This document shows positions 1 through 5,117 of a stretch of 5,117 nt of DNA, in pieces. Position 1 is the stretch's first letter. Every line of letters starts with the position of its first letter. This DNA comes from Gammaproteobacteria bacterium. GTDB lineage: Bacteria > Pseudomonadota > Gammaproteobacteria > DRJJ01. A program made the position numbers and the translations under genes. The stretch covers positions 1-5,117 of the forward strand of contig DRJJ01000312.1 of NCBI GenBank assembly GCA_011052255.1, read 5' to 3'. The notes under the pieces were generated by a model that saw nothing but the letters and a program-made list of their open reading frames with translations, searched no databases and was not told the origin of the DNA.

Positions 1-900
1 GTTTTCAATGCCTTCAACCAGCTCCTTTTCGTTATTTATGGGGCCAGTATTGAAATCTGCCTGCCATAATGATGGCCCGCCATAAGCGCCCTGAGCTATG
101 AAATAGACGTTACTGATTAACTGAAATGTCTTCATTGAACCGGTATACTTATGGCTCCAGTCTATTGTACCTATACTCAGGTTATCTGGATCCTGGCTGG
201 TTATAGGGTTACGCGACAGTGCAGTCATCGTTTCATCATTCGCATTTCTAAACAGGTCCGCATTAATGCAATCGGTCACCAGCACGATCGTGTCAATGGG
301 TACGCCGCTTGTGCCGGTCACATTAATGTCCGCAACAGTGGGAAGGGTCGAGCCATCCGCAATCGCCGCGCCGGGTAGCTCCTGGGCATATTTAACGATG
401 ACTACATCAGTGCCCTCAATCGCTCGTGCTGCTAACGATACAGGCGCCAAAGGCTGTCCGGTTGGATTCACATGATCACTCCAGTCAGACGAGGATCCAG
501 TATTGTTGGTCGTATCAAAACTGTCGCCTGGTGAAGTTGAATTACTGTTATTTGAGGTGGTACTGGCTTCCCAGCCAGCCACTGAATTTTGCAGATTATA
601 AAAATTATCCTTGTCCGTAGTGTCAAGATTCAGCTGGTTGGTAAAGGCATTACCCGCACAACCCATGAAACCGGCCTGCCTGAAATCACGCCCGAGAAAC
701 ATTAAGGCAAAACGCGCGTTTTCCTGTATGCGTGCAATTGCCTCCTGATAGTTAGAAGTCTGCTTGTTACTGGACATCACCTGCAGTATGCCAGCGAGTA
801 AAAACAGGCTGATTGCTACCGCTACCATGATCTCAACCAGCGTAAAGCCCTGTTGCCGATAATGCCGGCCGAGATGAGGATGCCTGGATCGCCTTGTCAT
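1..900 (-). CDS. pilW: Type IV pilus minor pilin PilW (partial, C-terminus beyond left edge)
   Basis: Minor pilin thought to help prime and tip the type IV pilus together with PilV, PilX and related proteins at the inner membrane. Reading from the ATG at 900-898, 300 codons stay open to base 1 with no stop, so the gene is cut by the window. The leader is basic and ends in a PilD-type prepilin cleavage site, RQQG|FTLVE (G18|F19, with Glu at mature position 5), followed by a hydrophobic helix to about residue 42. Family hallmarks are the stretch after the helix (IARIQENARFAL, residues 55-66), RDFRQAGFMGC (71-81), VLVTDC (206-211) and LVEGIEN (294-300), which normally precedes a conserved YG motif just beyond the edge. 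Cys81 and Cys211 may form a disulfide (inference). Residues 112-141 form a Ser/Thr/Asn/Asp-rich stretch that looks like an exposed loop or insert. The start overlaps the pilV stop as ATGA, so translation is probably coupled. pilX and pilY1 are expected downstream but are not visible. Confidence 0.93.
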   Translation of the reverse strand, partial: MTRRSRHPHLGRHYRQQGFTLVEIMVAVAISLFLLAGILQVMSSNKQTSNYQEAIARIQENARFALMFLGRDFRQAGFMGCAGNAFTNQLNLDTTDKDNFYNLQNSVAGWEASTTSNNSNSTSPGDSFDTTNNTGSSSDWSDHVNPTGQPLAPVSLAARAIEGTDVVIVKYAQELPGAAIADGSTLPTVADINVTGTSGVPIDTIVLVTDCINADLFRNANDETMTALSRNPITSQDPDNLSIGTIDWSHKYTGSMKTFQLISNVYFIAQGAYGGPSLWQADFNTGPINNEKELVEGIEN

Positions 901-1397
901 AGTTCAGTTCTCATAGTGATTTCCAGCATATTCTGATCTGCATTTTTCTGGTCGCGTCGGTCTATCCAGTGCACTTTTACCTGGACGCGATTACCTATTC
1001 TTTCAGGGATATCCCCTTGCCCTCCAGGCAATAATGCCTCGATTGCGGTTTTCCATTCACTCAGGTCATAATCAACCATCGTGGCAGCGTCACAGGTCAC
1101 TGCGCCAAGACAAGTCTGGGTGTATTTGGATGCCGGATCACCATAGCCTGTTGCATAGATGCCGTTCGGGTTCGCCCGCATTCGATCCAGGATGTCATAC
1201 GCCAGGCTGGTCGCCTGGGTGCGCTGCAGTGAGCTGGTAACGTATTTGAGGCTGGTTACCTGCATGCCAGCCAGACCAAGTAGTCCGACCGACAGAATAA
1301 CCACTGCGATCAGAACCTCCAGCAGGGAGAAGCCGGACTGCCGTGATACAGAAGACTGTGCTGTAACGTGATGGTATTGTTTGGTATTCATAATCAT
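897..1397 (-). CDS. pilV: Type IV pilus minor pilin PilV
   Basis: Minor (pseudo)pilin of the type IV pilus, processed by the prepilin peptidase and acting with PilW at the inner membrane to start assembly. From the ATG at 1397-1395 it has 166 residues, a normal length. The prepilin site is RQSG|FSLLEVLIA (G22|F23, Glu27 at mature +5), followed by a hydrophobic helix to about residue 45. Later family features are SLAYDILDRMRANP (about 64-77), a Cys96/Cys102 pair, YDLSEWK (about 110-116) and a C-terminal strand VQVKVHW. The start is uncertain. ATG 1397 and ATG 1391 (two codons shorter) are both possible, and neither has a strong ribosome-binding site. The frame can be extended to a TTG at 1421, but that adds a long leader and a poor start. 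The gene ends in a four-base overlap with pilW. It lies immediately downstream of a doubtful small reading frame, not of a recognisable fimU. Confidence 0.92.
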   Translation of the reverse strand: MIMNTKQYHHVTAQSSVSRQSGFSLLEVLIAVVILSVGLLGLAGMQVTSLKYVTSSLQRTQATSLAYDILDRMRANPNGIYATGYGDPASKYTQTCLGAVTCDAATMVDYDLSEWKTAIEALLPGGQGDIPERIGNRVQVKVHWIDRRDQKNADQNMLEITMRTEL

Positions 1398-1421
1398 CTG
1401 ATTTATATCGTCATTACCCAA

Positions 1422-1604
1422 TTATGTTATCAACCTGCCATTCAGCCAGGTGCCGCTCACACGCCAATCAGCTGACTGTGGGCTGTACTGTATGAGAGTA
1501 ATCGCCGCTGACGAAACTGCAAGAAACCTCTGACCAGTGGCCGAATATGCCGGATCAATGGCCAGGAGCGTGCATGGTTCACAGCAACCACAGTGAAAAT
1601 TCAT
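1422..1604 (-). CDS. Doubtful small reading frame upstream of pilV, unrecognised
   Basis: An open frame on the pilV strand stops with TAA at 1424-1422, 24 bases before the pilV ATG at 1397. From the ATG at 1604-1602 it encodes 60 residues. An AGG lies six bases upstream of that ATG. It can be extended without a stop to a TTG at 1694, giving 90 residues, but that start lies inside the sigma-28 promoter of the divergent gene. The predicted product has a cluster of cysteines near its start (C-x-C-C-x-x-C within the first 11 residues) and a tail resembling a beta-strand protein (ADWRVSGTWLNGRL). There is no prepilin leader or hydrophobic helix, so it is not an intact FimU/FimT. I do not recognise it. 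It could be a real small gene heading the pilin operon, a decayed remnant, or a chance open frame in the divergent control region. The third reading is at least as likely as the first. Confidence 0.22.
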   Translation of the reverse strand: MNFHCGCCEPCTLLAIDPAYSATGQRFLAVSSAAITLIQYSPQSADWRVSGTWLNGRLIT

Positions 1605-1690
1605 GGCCAACCTGACCTGGCAGCTAACTGAACACTCCTTGACATGCATCAACATTACTTTAATCAGGGCTAATAAACGGCTGTTCGCTA

Positions 1691-1717
1691 TCAAGAATTA
1701 CCGGCCAGGGCCGATAA
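1691..1717 (+). promoter_or_regulatory. Sigma-28 (FliA) promoter for the chemoreceptor gene
   Basis: The -10 element at 1710-1717 is GCCGATAA, a perfect match to the enterobacterial FliA consensus. The -35 element at 1691-1695 is TCAAG (consensus TAAAG). They are separated by 14 bases, exactly the spacing in TAAAGTTT-N11-GCCGATAA. Transcription should start near base 1724, leaving a leader of about 66 bases before the ATG at 1790. Sigma-28 controls late flagellar and chemotaxis genes, so the position directly upstream of a methyl-accepting chemotaxis gene supports the call. Confidence 0.85.
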
Positions 1718-1778
1718 ATGGGCCATCGAGCACGTAATAACCGTATTTTAACCGCGCCATAAACAGACTATATCAATC

Positions 1779-1784
1779 AGGTGA
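1779..1784 (+). promoter_or_regulatory. Ribosome-binding site deciding the chemoreceptor start
   Basis: AGGTGA lies five bases upstream of the ATG at 1790. It overlaps an in-frame GTG at 1781, which itself has no Shine-Dalgarno sequence upstream. This favours ATG 1790 over GTG 1781 as the start. Confidence 0.7.
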
Positions 1785-1789
1785 GTATT

Positions 1790-3826
1790 ATGAACGGAAT
1801 GACACAATGGCTAGGGCGTTTTAAAATCTCCCAGAAAATCTGGGCAGGATTTGGCCTGCTATTATTAACCATCGCCATCATTTCAATCAGTGCATTAAAC
1901 GGCTTCCGCTCTACCAGCGAGGGTGTAGACAGCGTTGTTGGGCACGACGTGCCTACCATGGCCGCATCGATGAAATTGCAGAATGCACTGGTCTCGTCCG
2001 CCCAGGCGCTGGGCTTTTATATGACCAGCCGTGATGAGCGCGATAAAAAAACCTACCTGGGCTCTATTGATGAAATCGACCTGGCACTGGCTGAATTACA
2101 GAATTTACCCGGCGTATCTGAAAACACCACCCTGCAACAAAGCATGCCTGGCATTATCACCAAGATTAATCGCTACAAGGCCTACCGGGAACAAATGGTG
2201 AAACTGGCCAGCGATGAGCGCAAGCGCACCCCTGCCACTGCCCTCGCTGCGGAAGAATTGAACCCGCGCGCGATGAGTATTCTTCAGATGACCCAGGAGA
2301 TGATCGCTAGCGAACTGGAGGAAGACATCTCTGAAGTCTCGCGTCAAAAAATCAATGTATTAGGCAATTTGCGCCATCATTTCGATACGATGGTCTCAGA
2401 GTTTCGTGCCTTCCTGTTCAGTCGTAGCGATGCCCAGCTCAGTAACATCAAGCTTTTTCTGGGCGAGGTTGATAACGACCTGAACACCTTAAGCAGTGAG
2501 TTTAGCGAAACCCTGACCTTCGAACAGGAAGATGGGCTAAGCCAGGTTAATAATGCGTTTGGCGAATACAAGTCATACCTTGAAAAAGTTATAGAGATCC
2601 AGGGTAGCGATAAGTGGCGTGTTGACCAGTATCTAATCCGAACCGAGCTCAGGCCTTTACTGAAAGATATCGAACATGACCTGAACAACATGGTGCAGAC
2701 CCAGCAGGATATCACCCGGCAAACCGGTGCCGAGCTGGAAGCGCTGGTCTCAGGCACGCAGGGCTTTGTTCTGATCCTGTCTGTCATCGGTATACTGGCC
2801 GGTGTTCTGATTGCCTGGCTGACCACCACCATGATTGTCTGCCCGCTAAAAACGGCCGTACAGGCAATGAGTGAAATATCGGAAGGTGACGGTGATCTGA
2901 CCCGCCGCCTGGAAGTGAGCGGTAAAGACGAAATCGCACAACTGGCTGTTGCCTTTAATACCTTTGCCAGCAAGATCCATACACTGGTTGTCGAGGTCAG
3001 CTCATCAACCACCCAGCTTGCCGCCGCATCAGAGGAACTGTCGCTGATCACGCACGATACTACCACCGGCGTGGTAAGTCAGCAGAATGACATCGATCAG
3101 GTAGCCACCGCTATTAATGAACTGTCGGCCACCGTGCAAGAGGTGAATAACAACGCCCAGTCTGCTGCCAGTGCGGCCGACCAGGCCAGCGCGCACACTC
3201 GTGATGGTGGCCAGGTGGTTAAAACCAGCATTGCCGGCATTGGTAATCTGGCACAGGAAATTGAGCAGGCATCGCAGGTGATCCATAAACTGGAGCATGA
3301 CACCGATGCGATTGGTGAGGTGTTGGCTGTTATTCGTGGCATTGCCGACCAGACCAACCTGCTGGCCCTGAATGCAGCAATTGAGGCTGCCCGTGCCGGT
3401 GAACAGGGTCGCGGCTTCGCAGTGGTTGCCGATGAGGTACGTACGCTGGCCTCACGCACACAGGAATCTACCCGGGAAATTCAGCAGACCATTGAGCAGC
3501 TACAGGCCGGTGCACGCAAAGCGGTTCAGGCCATGAATACCAGCCGTGAAATGGCTGAGTCCAGCGTCGATCAGGCCAGCCAGACCGGCAAGGCACTGGA
3601 TAACATTACCACTGCGGTCTCGACCATTAACGATATGAATACACAAATTGCCAGTGCATCGAATGAACAAAGCCTGGTGACGGAAGAAATCAATCAGAAC
3701 GTGATTAATATCACCCAGGTGGCAGAACAAACCGCCAGCAGTGCCGAACAGATTGACACCTCGAGCCGGGAACTGGCGCATTTGTCATCGCAGTTGCAGA
3801 CACTGGTGGGGCAGTTCAAGGCTTAG
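1790..3826 (+). CDS. Methyl-accepting chemotaxis protein with long helical (bimodular-type) sensor domain
   Basis: Transmembrane chemoreceptor of 678 residues that senses a periplasmic ligand and controls CheA/CheW. A basic N-terminus (LGRFKISQK) leads into TM1 at about 17-39. A helical periplasmic domain follows at about 40-323, then TM2 at about 324-350, HAMP at about 351-403 (ending in DEIAQLAVAFNTF), and the coiled-coil signalling domain. The highly conserved hairpin tip is at 518-554 (ADQTNLLALNAAIEAARAGE, then GRGFAVVADEVRTLA). Candidate methylation helices include AASEELS near 413-418 and EQSLVTEEINQN near 626-637. The sensor of about 285 residues is too long for a simple four-helix bundle and contains two similar modules 131 residues apart, which fits the helical bimodular (HBM, McpS-like) family. 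The ligand cannot be deduced. The C-terminus (LVGQFKA) lacks an NWETF-type CheR/CheB tether. The upstream sigma-28 promoter indicates co-expression with flagella. Despite the neighbouring pilin genes it is not evidently a PilJ: no pil-chp genes are visible. Confidence 0.95.
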   Translation: MNGMTQWLGRFKISQKIWAGFGLLLLTIAIISISALNGFRSTSEGVDSVVGHDVPTMAASMKLQNALVSSAQALGFYMTSRDERDKKTYLGSIDEIDLALAELQNLPGVSENTTLQQSMPGIITKINRYKAYREQMVKLASDERKRTPATALAAEELNPRAMSILQMTQEMIASELEEDISEVSRQKINVLGNLRHHFDTMVSEFRAFLFSRSDAQLSNIKLFLGEVDNDLNTLSSEFSETLTFEQEDGLSQVNNAFGEYKSYLEKVIEIQGSDKWRVDQYLIRTELRPLLKDIEHDLNNMVQTQQDITRQTGAELEALVSGTQGFVLILSVIGILAGVLIAWLTTTMIVCPLKTAVQAMSEISEGDGDLTRRLEVSGKDEIAQLAVAFNTFASKIHTLVVEVSSSTTQLAAASEELSLITHDTTTGVVSQQNDIDQVATAINELSATVQEVNNNAQSAASAADQASAHTRDGGQVVKTSIAGIGNLAQEIEQASQVIHKLEHDTDAIGEVLAVIRGIADQTNLLALNAAIEAARAGEQGRGFAVVADEVRTLASRTQESTREIQQTIEQLQAGARKAVQAMNTSREMAESSVDQASQTGKALDNITTAVSTINDMNTQIASASNEQSLVTEEINQNVINITQVAEQTASSAEQIDTSSRELAHLSSQLQTLVGQFKA

Positions 3827-3831
3827 ATCAA

Positions 3832-3860
3832 GTTGTCGGGTTACGTTAACGCTCGGCAAC
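3832..3860. terminator. Hairpin between convergent genes, possible bidirectional terminator
   Basis: A nine-pair stem (3832-3840 with 3852-3860, including two G-U pairs in the plus-strand RNA) starts six bases after the receptor stop codon. Part of the loop (GTTA/TAAC at 3840-3850) can also pair. There is no clear U-tract on either side, so intrinsic termination is uncertain. The position between two convergent genes is the main argument. Confidence 0.4.
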
Positions 3861-3881
3861 TGCTCGGTCTCTGTTCTCGAC

Positions 3882-4250
3882 CTACTTTACCTGGATCAGC
3901 AAACTGATCTTCTCCAGCAGCCGCTCAAAATCGACCGGCTTAACATCATAATCATTACAACCTGCCGCCAATGCACTCTCTCGCTCCTCGTGCAGCGCAT
4001 GAGCGGTCAGCGCAATAATCGGTATACTGCCTGTAGATTTGTCTGCCTTGAGCAAGCGAGTAGCCTCCCAGCCATCCATCACTGGCATATCCATATCCAT
4101 TAGAATCAGACCTGGCTGCTGCTCCCGCGCCTGTTCAATACACTGCCAGCCATTTTCGGCCAGCAACACCTGATAACCGGATTTTTCCAGCCGCAGGGAC
4201 ATCATATCCCGGTTCAGGTCGTTATCTTCTGCGAGCAGGATGGTGGCCAT
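3882..4250 (-). CDS. Single-domain CheY-like response regulator
   Basis: A 122-residue protein made only of a receiver domain, with no output domain, so it presumably acts by phosphorylation-dependent protein contact. All active-site positions are visible: the acidic pair Glu8/Asp9 (LLAEDND), phospho-acceptor Asp52 (LILMDMDMPVMDG), Thr82 (ALTAHA) and Lys104 (DYDVKPVD). The KPVD ending and the EDN start resemble receivers paired with hybrid histidine kinases more than the flagellar CheY itself (inference). The ATG at 4250 has a good ribosome-binding site, AGGGGA at 4256-4261, five bases away. It lies 48 bases downstream of dtd on the same strand and converges on the chemoreceptor gene with a 55-base gap. 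It may be read through from pip-dtd. A functional link to the receptor is possible but not shown by the sequence. No cognate kinase is in the window. Confidence 0.9.
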   Translation of the reverse strand: MATILLAEDNDLNRDMMSLRLEKSGYQVLLAENGWQCIEQAREQQPGLILMDMDMPVMDGWEATRLLKADKSTGSIPIIALTAHALHEERESALAAGCNDYDVKPVDFERLLEKISLLIQVK

Positions 4251-4255
4251 TTATT

Positions 4256-4268
4256 TCCCCTGAGAGGG
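4256..4268 (-). promoter_or_regulatory. Ribosome-binding site of the receiver gene, inside a small hairpin
   Basis: The Shine-Dalgarno sequence AGGGGA (4261-4256) is five bases from the ATG. Four of its bases (4258-4261) can pair with 4265-4268 around a three-base loop (CCCT-CTC-AGGG). The stem is short, so any effect on translation is speculative. Confidence 0.5.
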
Positions 4269-4298
4269 TCTGTTAAGAATGCGCCAACAGGGCGTTGA

Positions 4299-4745
4299 TC
4301 ACTGTTTGCGTGTATCCAGCCAGAATGTTACCGGGCCGTCATTAACCAGACTTACCTGCATATCGGCACCAAAATGTCCGGACTTGACCCGTTTATAGTT
4401 CTCACTGGTATAGTCCAGCAGTTGCTGGTACAGCTTTGCCCCGCTTTCCGGCTCGGCTACGGTACTGAAACCCGGACGTGTACCCTTGTGCGTATCAGCC
4501 GCCAGGGTAAACTGGGGCACCAGTAGCAATTCACCCTGTATATCATTCAAACTGCGATTCATGCGCCCTTGCTGGTCGGGGAAAATGCGATAACCCAGGA
4601 TACGCTCGGCCAGTCGCGCCACATCAGACAGACCATCATCACGCACGATACCGATTAATGCCAGAATACCCCTGTCAATCACCGCCACGCACTCATCCTC
4701 AATATCCACCTGAGCATACAGCACCCTCTGTATCAGACCGATCAC
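4299..4745 (-). CDS. dtd: D-aminoacyl-tRNA deacylase
   Basis: Cytoplasmic homodimeric proofreading enzyme that hydrolyses D-aminoacyl-tRNAs (and glycine mischarged on tRNA-Ala), keeping D-amino acids out of protein synthesis. At 148 residues it has the normal full length. It starts MIGLIQRV and has GYRIFPDQQGRMNRS (51-65), QFTLAADTHKGTRPGFS (78-94), and the C-terminal GADMQVSLVNDGPVTFWL (126-143), with Gly137-Pro138 of the cross-subunit Gly-cisPro motif. The usual SQFT motif reads PQFT here (Pro77), while Thr80 is kept. The start is GTG at 4745. It overlaps the pip stop by four bases (GTGA) and no separate ribosome-binding site is visible, so translation is probably coupled to pip. The receiver gene follows 48 bases downstream. 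Confidence 0.95.
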   Translation of the reverse strand: MIGLIQRVLYAQVDIEDECVAVIDRGILALIGIVRDDGLSDVARLAERILGYRIFPDQQGRMNRSLNDIQGELLLVPQFTLAADTHKGTRPGFSTVAEPESGAKLYQQLLDYTSENYKRVKSGHFGADMQVSLVNDGPVTFWLDTRKQ

Positions 4746-5117
4746 CGCAATTGCACATGCATCTGTTCGGTTGCGCTGATCAGGGCATCGACAATACCGG
4801 ATTCAGCAGCTGAATGACCCGCTTTGTCAATAATGTGCAGCTCGGACTTCGGCCAGGCACGATGCAAGGCCCAGGCCTGTTCCAGCGGGCACACCATGTC
4901 GTAGCGTCCGTGTACAACAATAGCCGGTATATCCTTTAATACAGGCATATTATCCAGTATCTGGTTGGACTGCAGAAAACTGTTATTGATAAAATAATGA
5001 CATTCTATACGCGCCAGACTGAGTGCCGCATAAGGCTGGTTAAAGTGTCGCTCCAGTGACTCATCGTGTAACAAGGTAGCGCAACGCGCCTCCCACACTG
5101 ACCAGGCCTTGGCCGCA
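4742..5117 (-). CDS. pip: Proline iminopeptidase, C-terminal part (N-terminus beyond right edge)
   Basis: Cytoplasmic alpha/beta-hydrolase (peptidase family S33) that removes N-terminal proline from peptides. The frame is open from the right edge (first complete codon 5116-5114), giving 124 residues of a protein normally about 315 long. The nucleophile serine is outside the window. Visible family features, numbered from the edge, are AAKAWSVWE (1-9), LARIECHYF (34-42) with the conserved Glu38, and the catalytic acid Asp73 in VHGRYDMVCP. The catalytic His101 lies in AGHSAAE. A GTG at 5098 (the Val of SVWE) is internal and is not the start, because the homologous sequence continues upstream of it. 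The gene overlaps dtd by four bases, a close pip-dtd pairing that I believe recurs in gammaproteobacteria. Confidence 0.93.
   Translation of the reverse strand, partial: AAKAWSVWEARCATLLHDESLERHFNQPYAALSLARIECHYFINNSFLQSNQILDNMPVLKDIPAIVVHGRYDMVCPLEQAWALHRAWPKSELHIIDKAGHSAAESGIVDALISATEQMHVQLR

Larger units (their letters stand above)
1425..1789. other. Divergent control region between pilV and the chemoreceptor gene
   Basis: This stretch of about 365 bases separates the minus-strand pilV gene from the plus-strand receptor gene. The only well supported element is the sigma-28 promoter at 1691-1717, which serves the receptor. A doubtful small frame covers 1422-1604 on the minus strand. A short inverted repeat with arms TTCAC/GTGAA lies at 1578-1597. 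I found no convincing sigma-70 or sigma-54 promoter for the pilV direction, although one is expected here unless pilV is read from elsewhere. I see no tRNA, terminator with a U-tract, or insertion-sequence ends. Confidence 0.6.

Noticed and set aside
151..620. Plus-strand open frames across the left part of the window
   Set aside because: They are antisense to a minus-strand frame that is open for 300 codons and has clear PilW features; their products show no recognisable family.
1419..1421. TTG as the start of pilV
   Set aside because: It would give a leader of 30 residues before the cleavage site and has poor upstream signals; the ATGs at 1397 or 1391 give a leader of about 20 residues.
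1639..1666. Plus-strand sigma-70 promoter starting with a perfect TTGACA
   Set aside because: No acceptable -10 hexamer occurs 16-18 bases downstream (TAATCA or AATCAG only), and a much better sigma-28 promoter follows.
1425..1694. Sigma-54 promoter for the pilV direction
   Set aside because: I looked for GG-N10-GC on the minus strand; near matches such as TGGCC...GGCA have the wrong spacing or lack GC.
1781..1783. GTG as the start of the chemoreceptor
   Set aside because: It has no ribosome-binding site upstream and is itself part of the AGGTGA that is well spaced from the ATG at 1790.
2105..3781. Minus-strand open frames of up to 229 codons inside the chemoreceptor gene
   Set aside because: They are shadows of the receptor reading frame, whose TM, HAMP and signalling motifs leave no doubt about the coding strand.
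4282..4294. Terminator between dtd and the receiver gene
   Set aside because: The stem is only four base pairs (CGCC/GGCG) and the following bases are not a U-tract, so read-through is as likely.
5096..5098. GTG as the start of a short 118-residue protein at the right end
   Set aside because: The proline iminopeptidase match (AAKAWS) continues upstream of this GTG to the window edge, so it is an internal valine.

Overview
The window reads as chromosomal DNA of a motile, piliated gammaproteobacterium with roughly balanced base composition. The evidence is a PilV/PilW minor-pilin pair in the usual gammaproteobacterial order, a proline iminopeptidase-dtd gene pair, gamma-type protein motifs, and a textbook sigma-28 (FliA) flagellar promoter. 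The genus cannot be fixed from the sequence; a Chromatiales-like or related lineage is only a guess.

Left part, minus strand (1-1421): the end of a type IV pilus minor-pilin operon. pilV overlaps pilW by four bases (ATGA). pilW runs off the left edge after 300 codons, so it has no stop codon in the window. Both carry a class III prepilin leader and N-terminal helix. The expected fimU/fimT gene is not upstream of pilV. In its place is an uncharacterised, cysteine-rich 60-90 codon reading frame of doubtful status.

Middle (about 1425-3826): a divergent control region, then on the plus strand a 678-residue methyl-accepting chemotaxis protein. Its sigma-28 promoter (TCAAG-N14-GCCGATAA) matches the consensus spacing exactly, so this receptor should be made together with flagella although it sits beside pilin genes. 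Its long helical sensor region contains two copies of a module spaced exactly 131 residues apart, as expected for a helical bimodular sensor.

Right part, minus strand (3882-5117): transcribed toward the receptor gene, in transcription order, are the C-terminal part of proline iminopeptidase (pip, cut by the right edge), dtd (D-aminoacyl-tRNA deacylase, GTG start, four-base overlap with pip) and a stand-alone CheY-like receiver. A hairpin lies between the convergent receptor and receiver genes.

The layout joins three surface or signalling themes (minor pilins, a chemoreceptor, a single-domain response regulator) with a housekeeping aminopeptidase/tRNA-proofreading pair. I see no mobile element, CRISPR array or RNA gene, and nothing that clearly amounts to a new system. 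The most useful leads are the sigma-28 promoter, the duplicated sensor module, and the missing fimU with an unexplained reading frame in its place.
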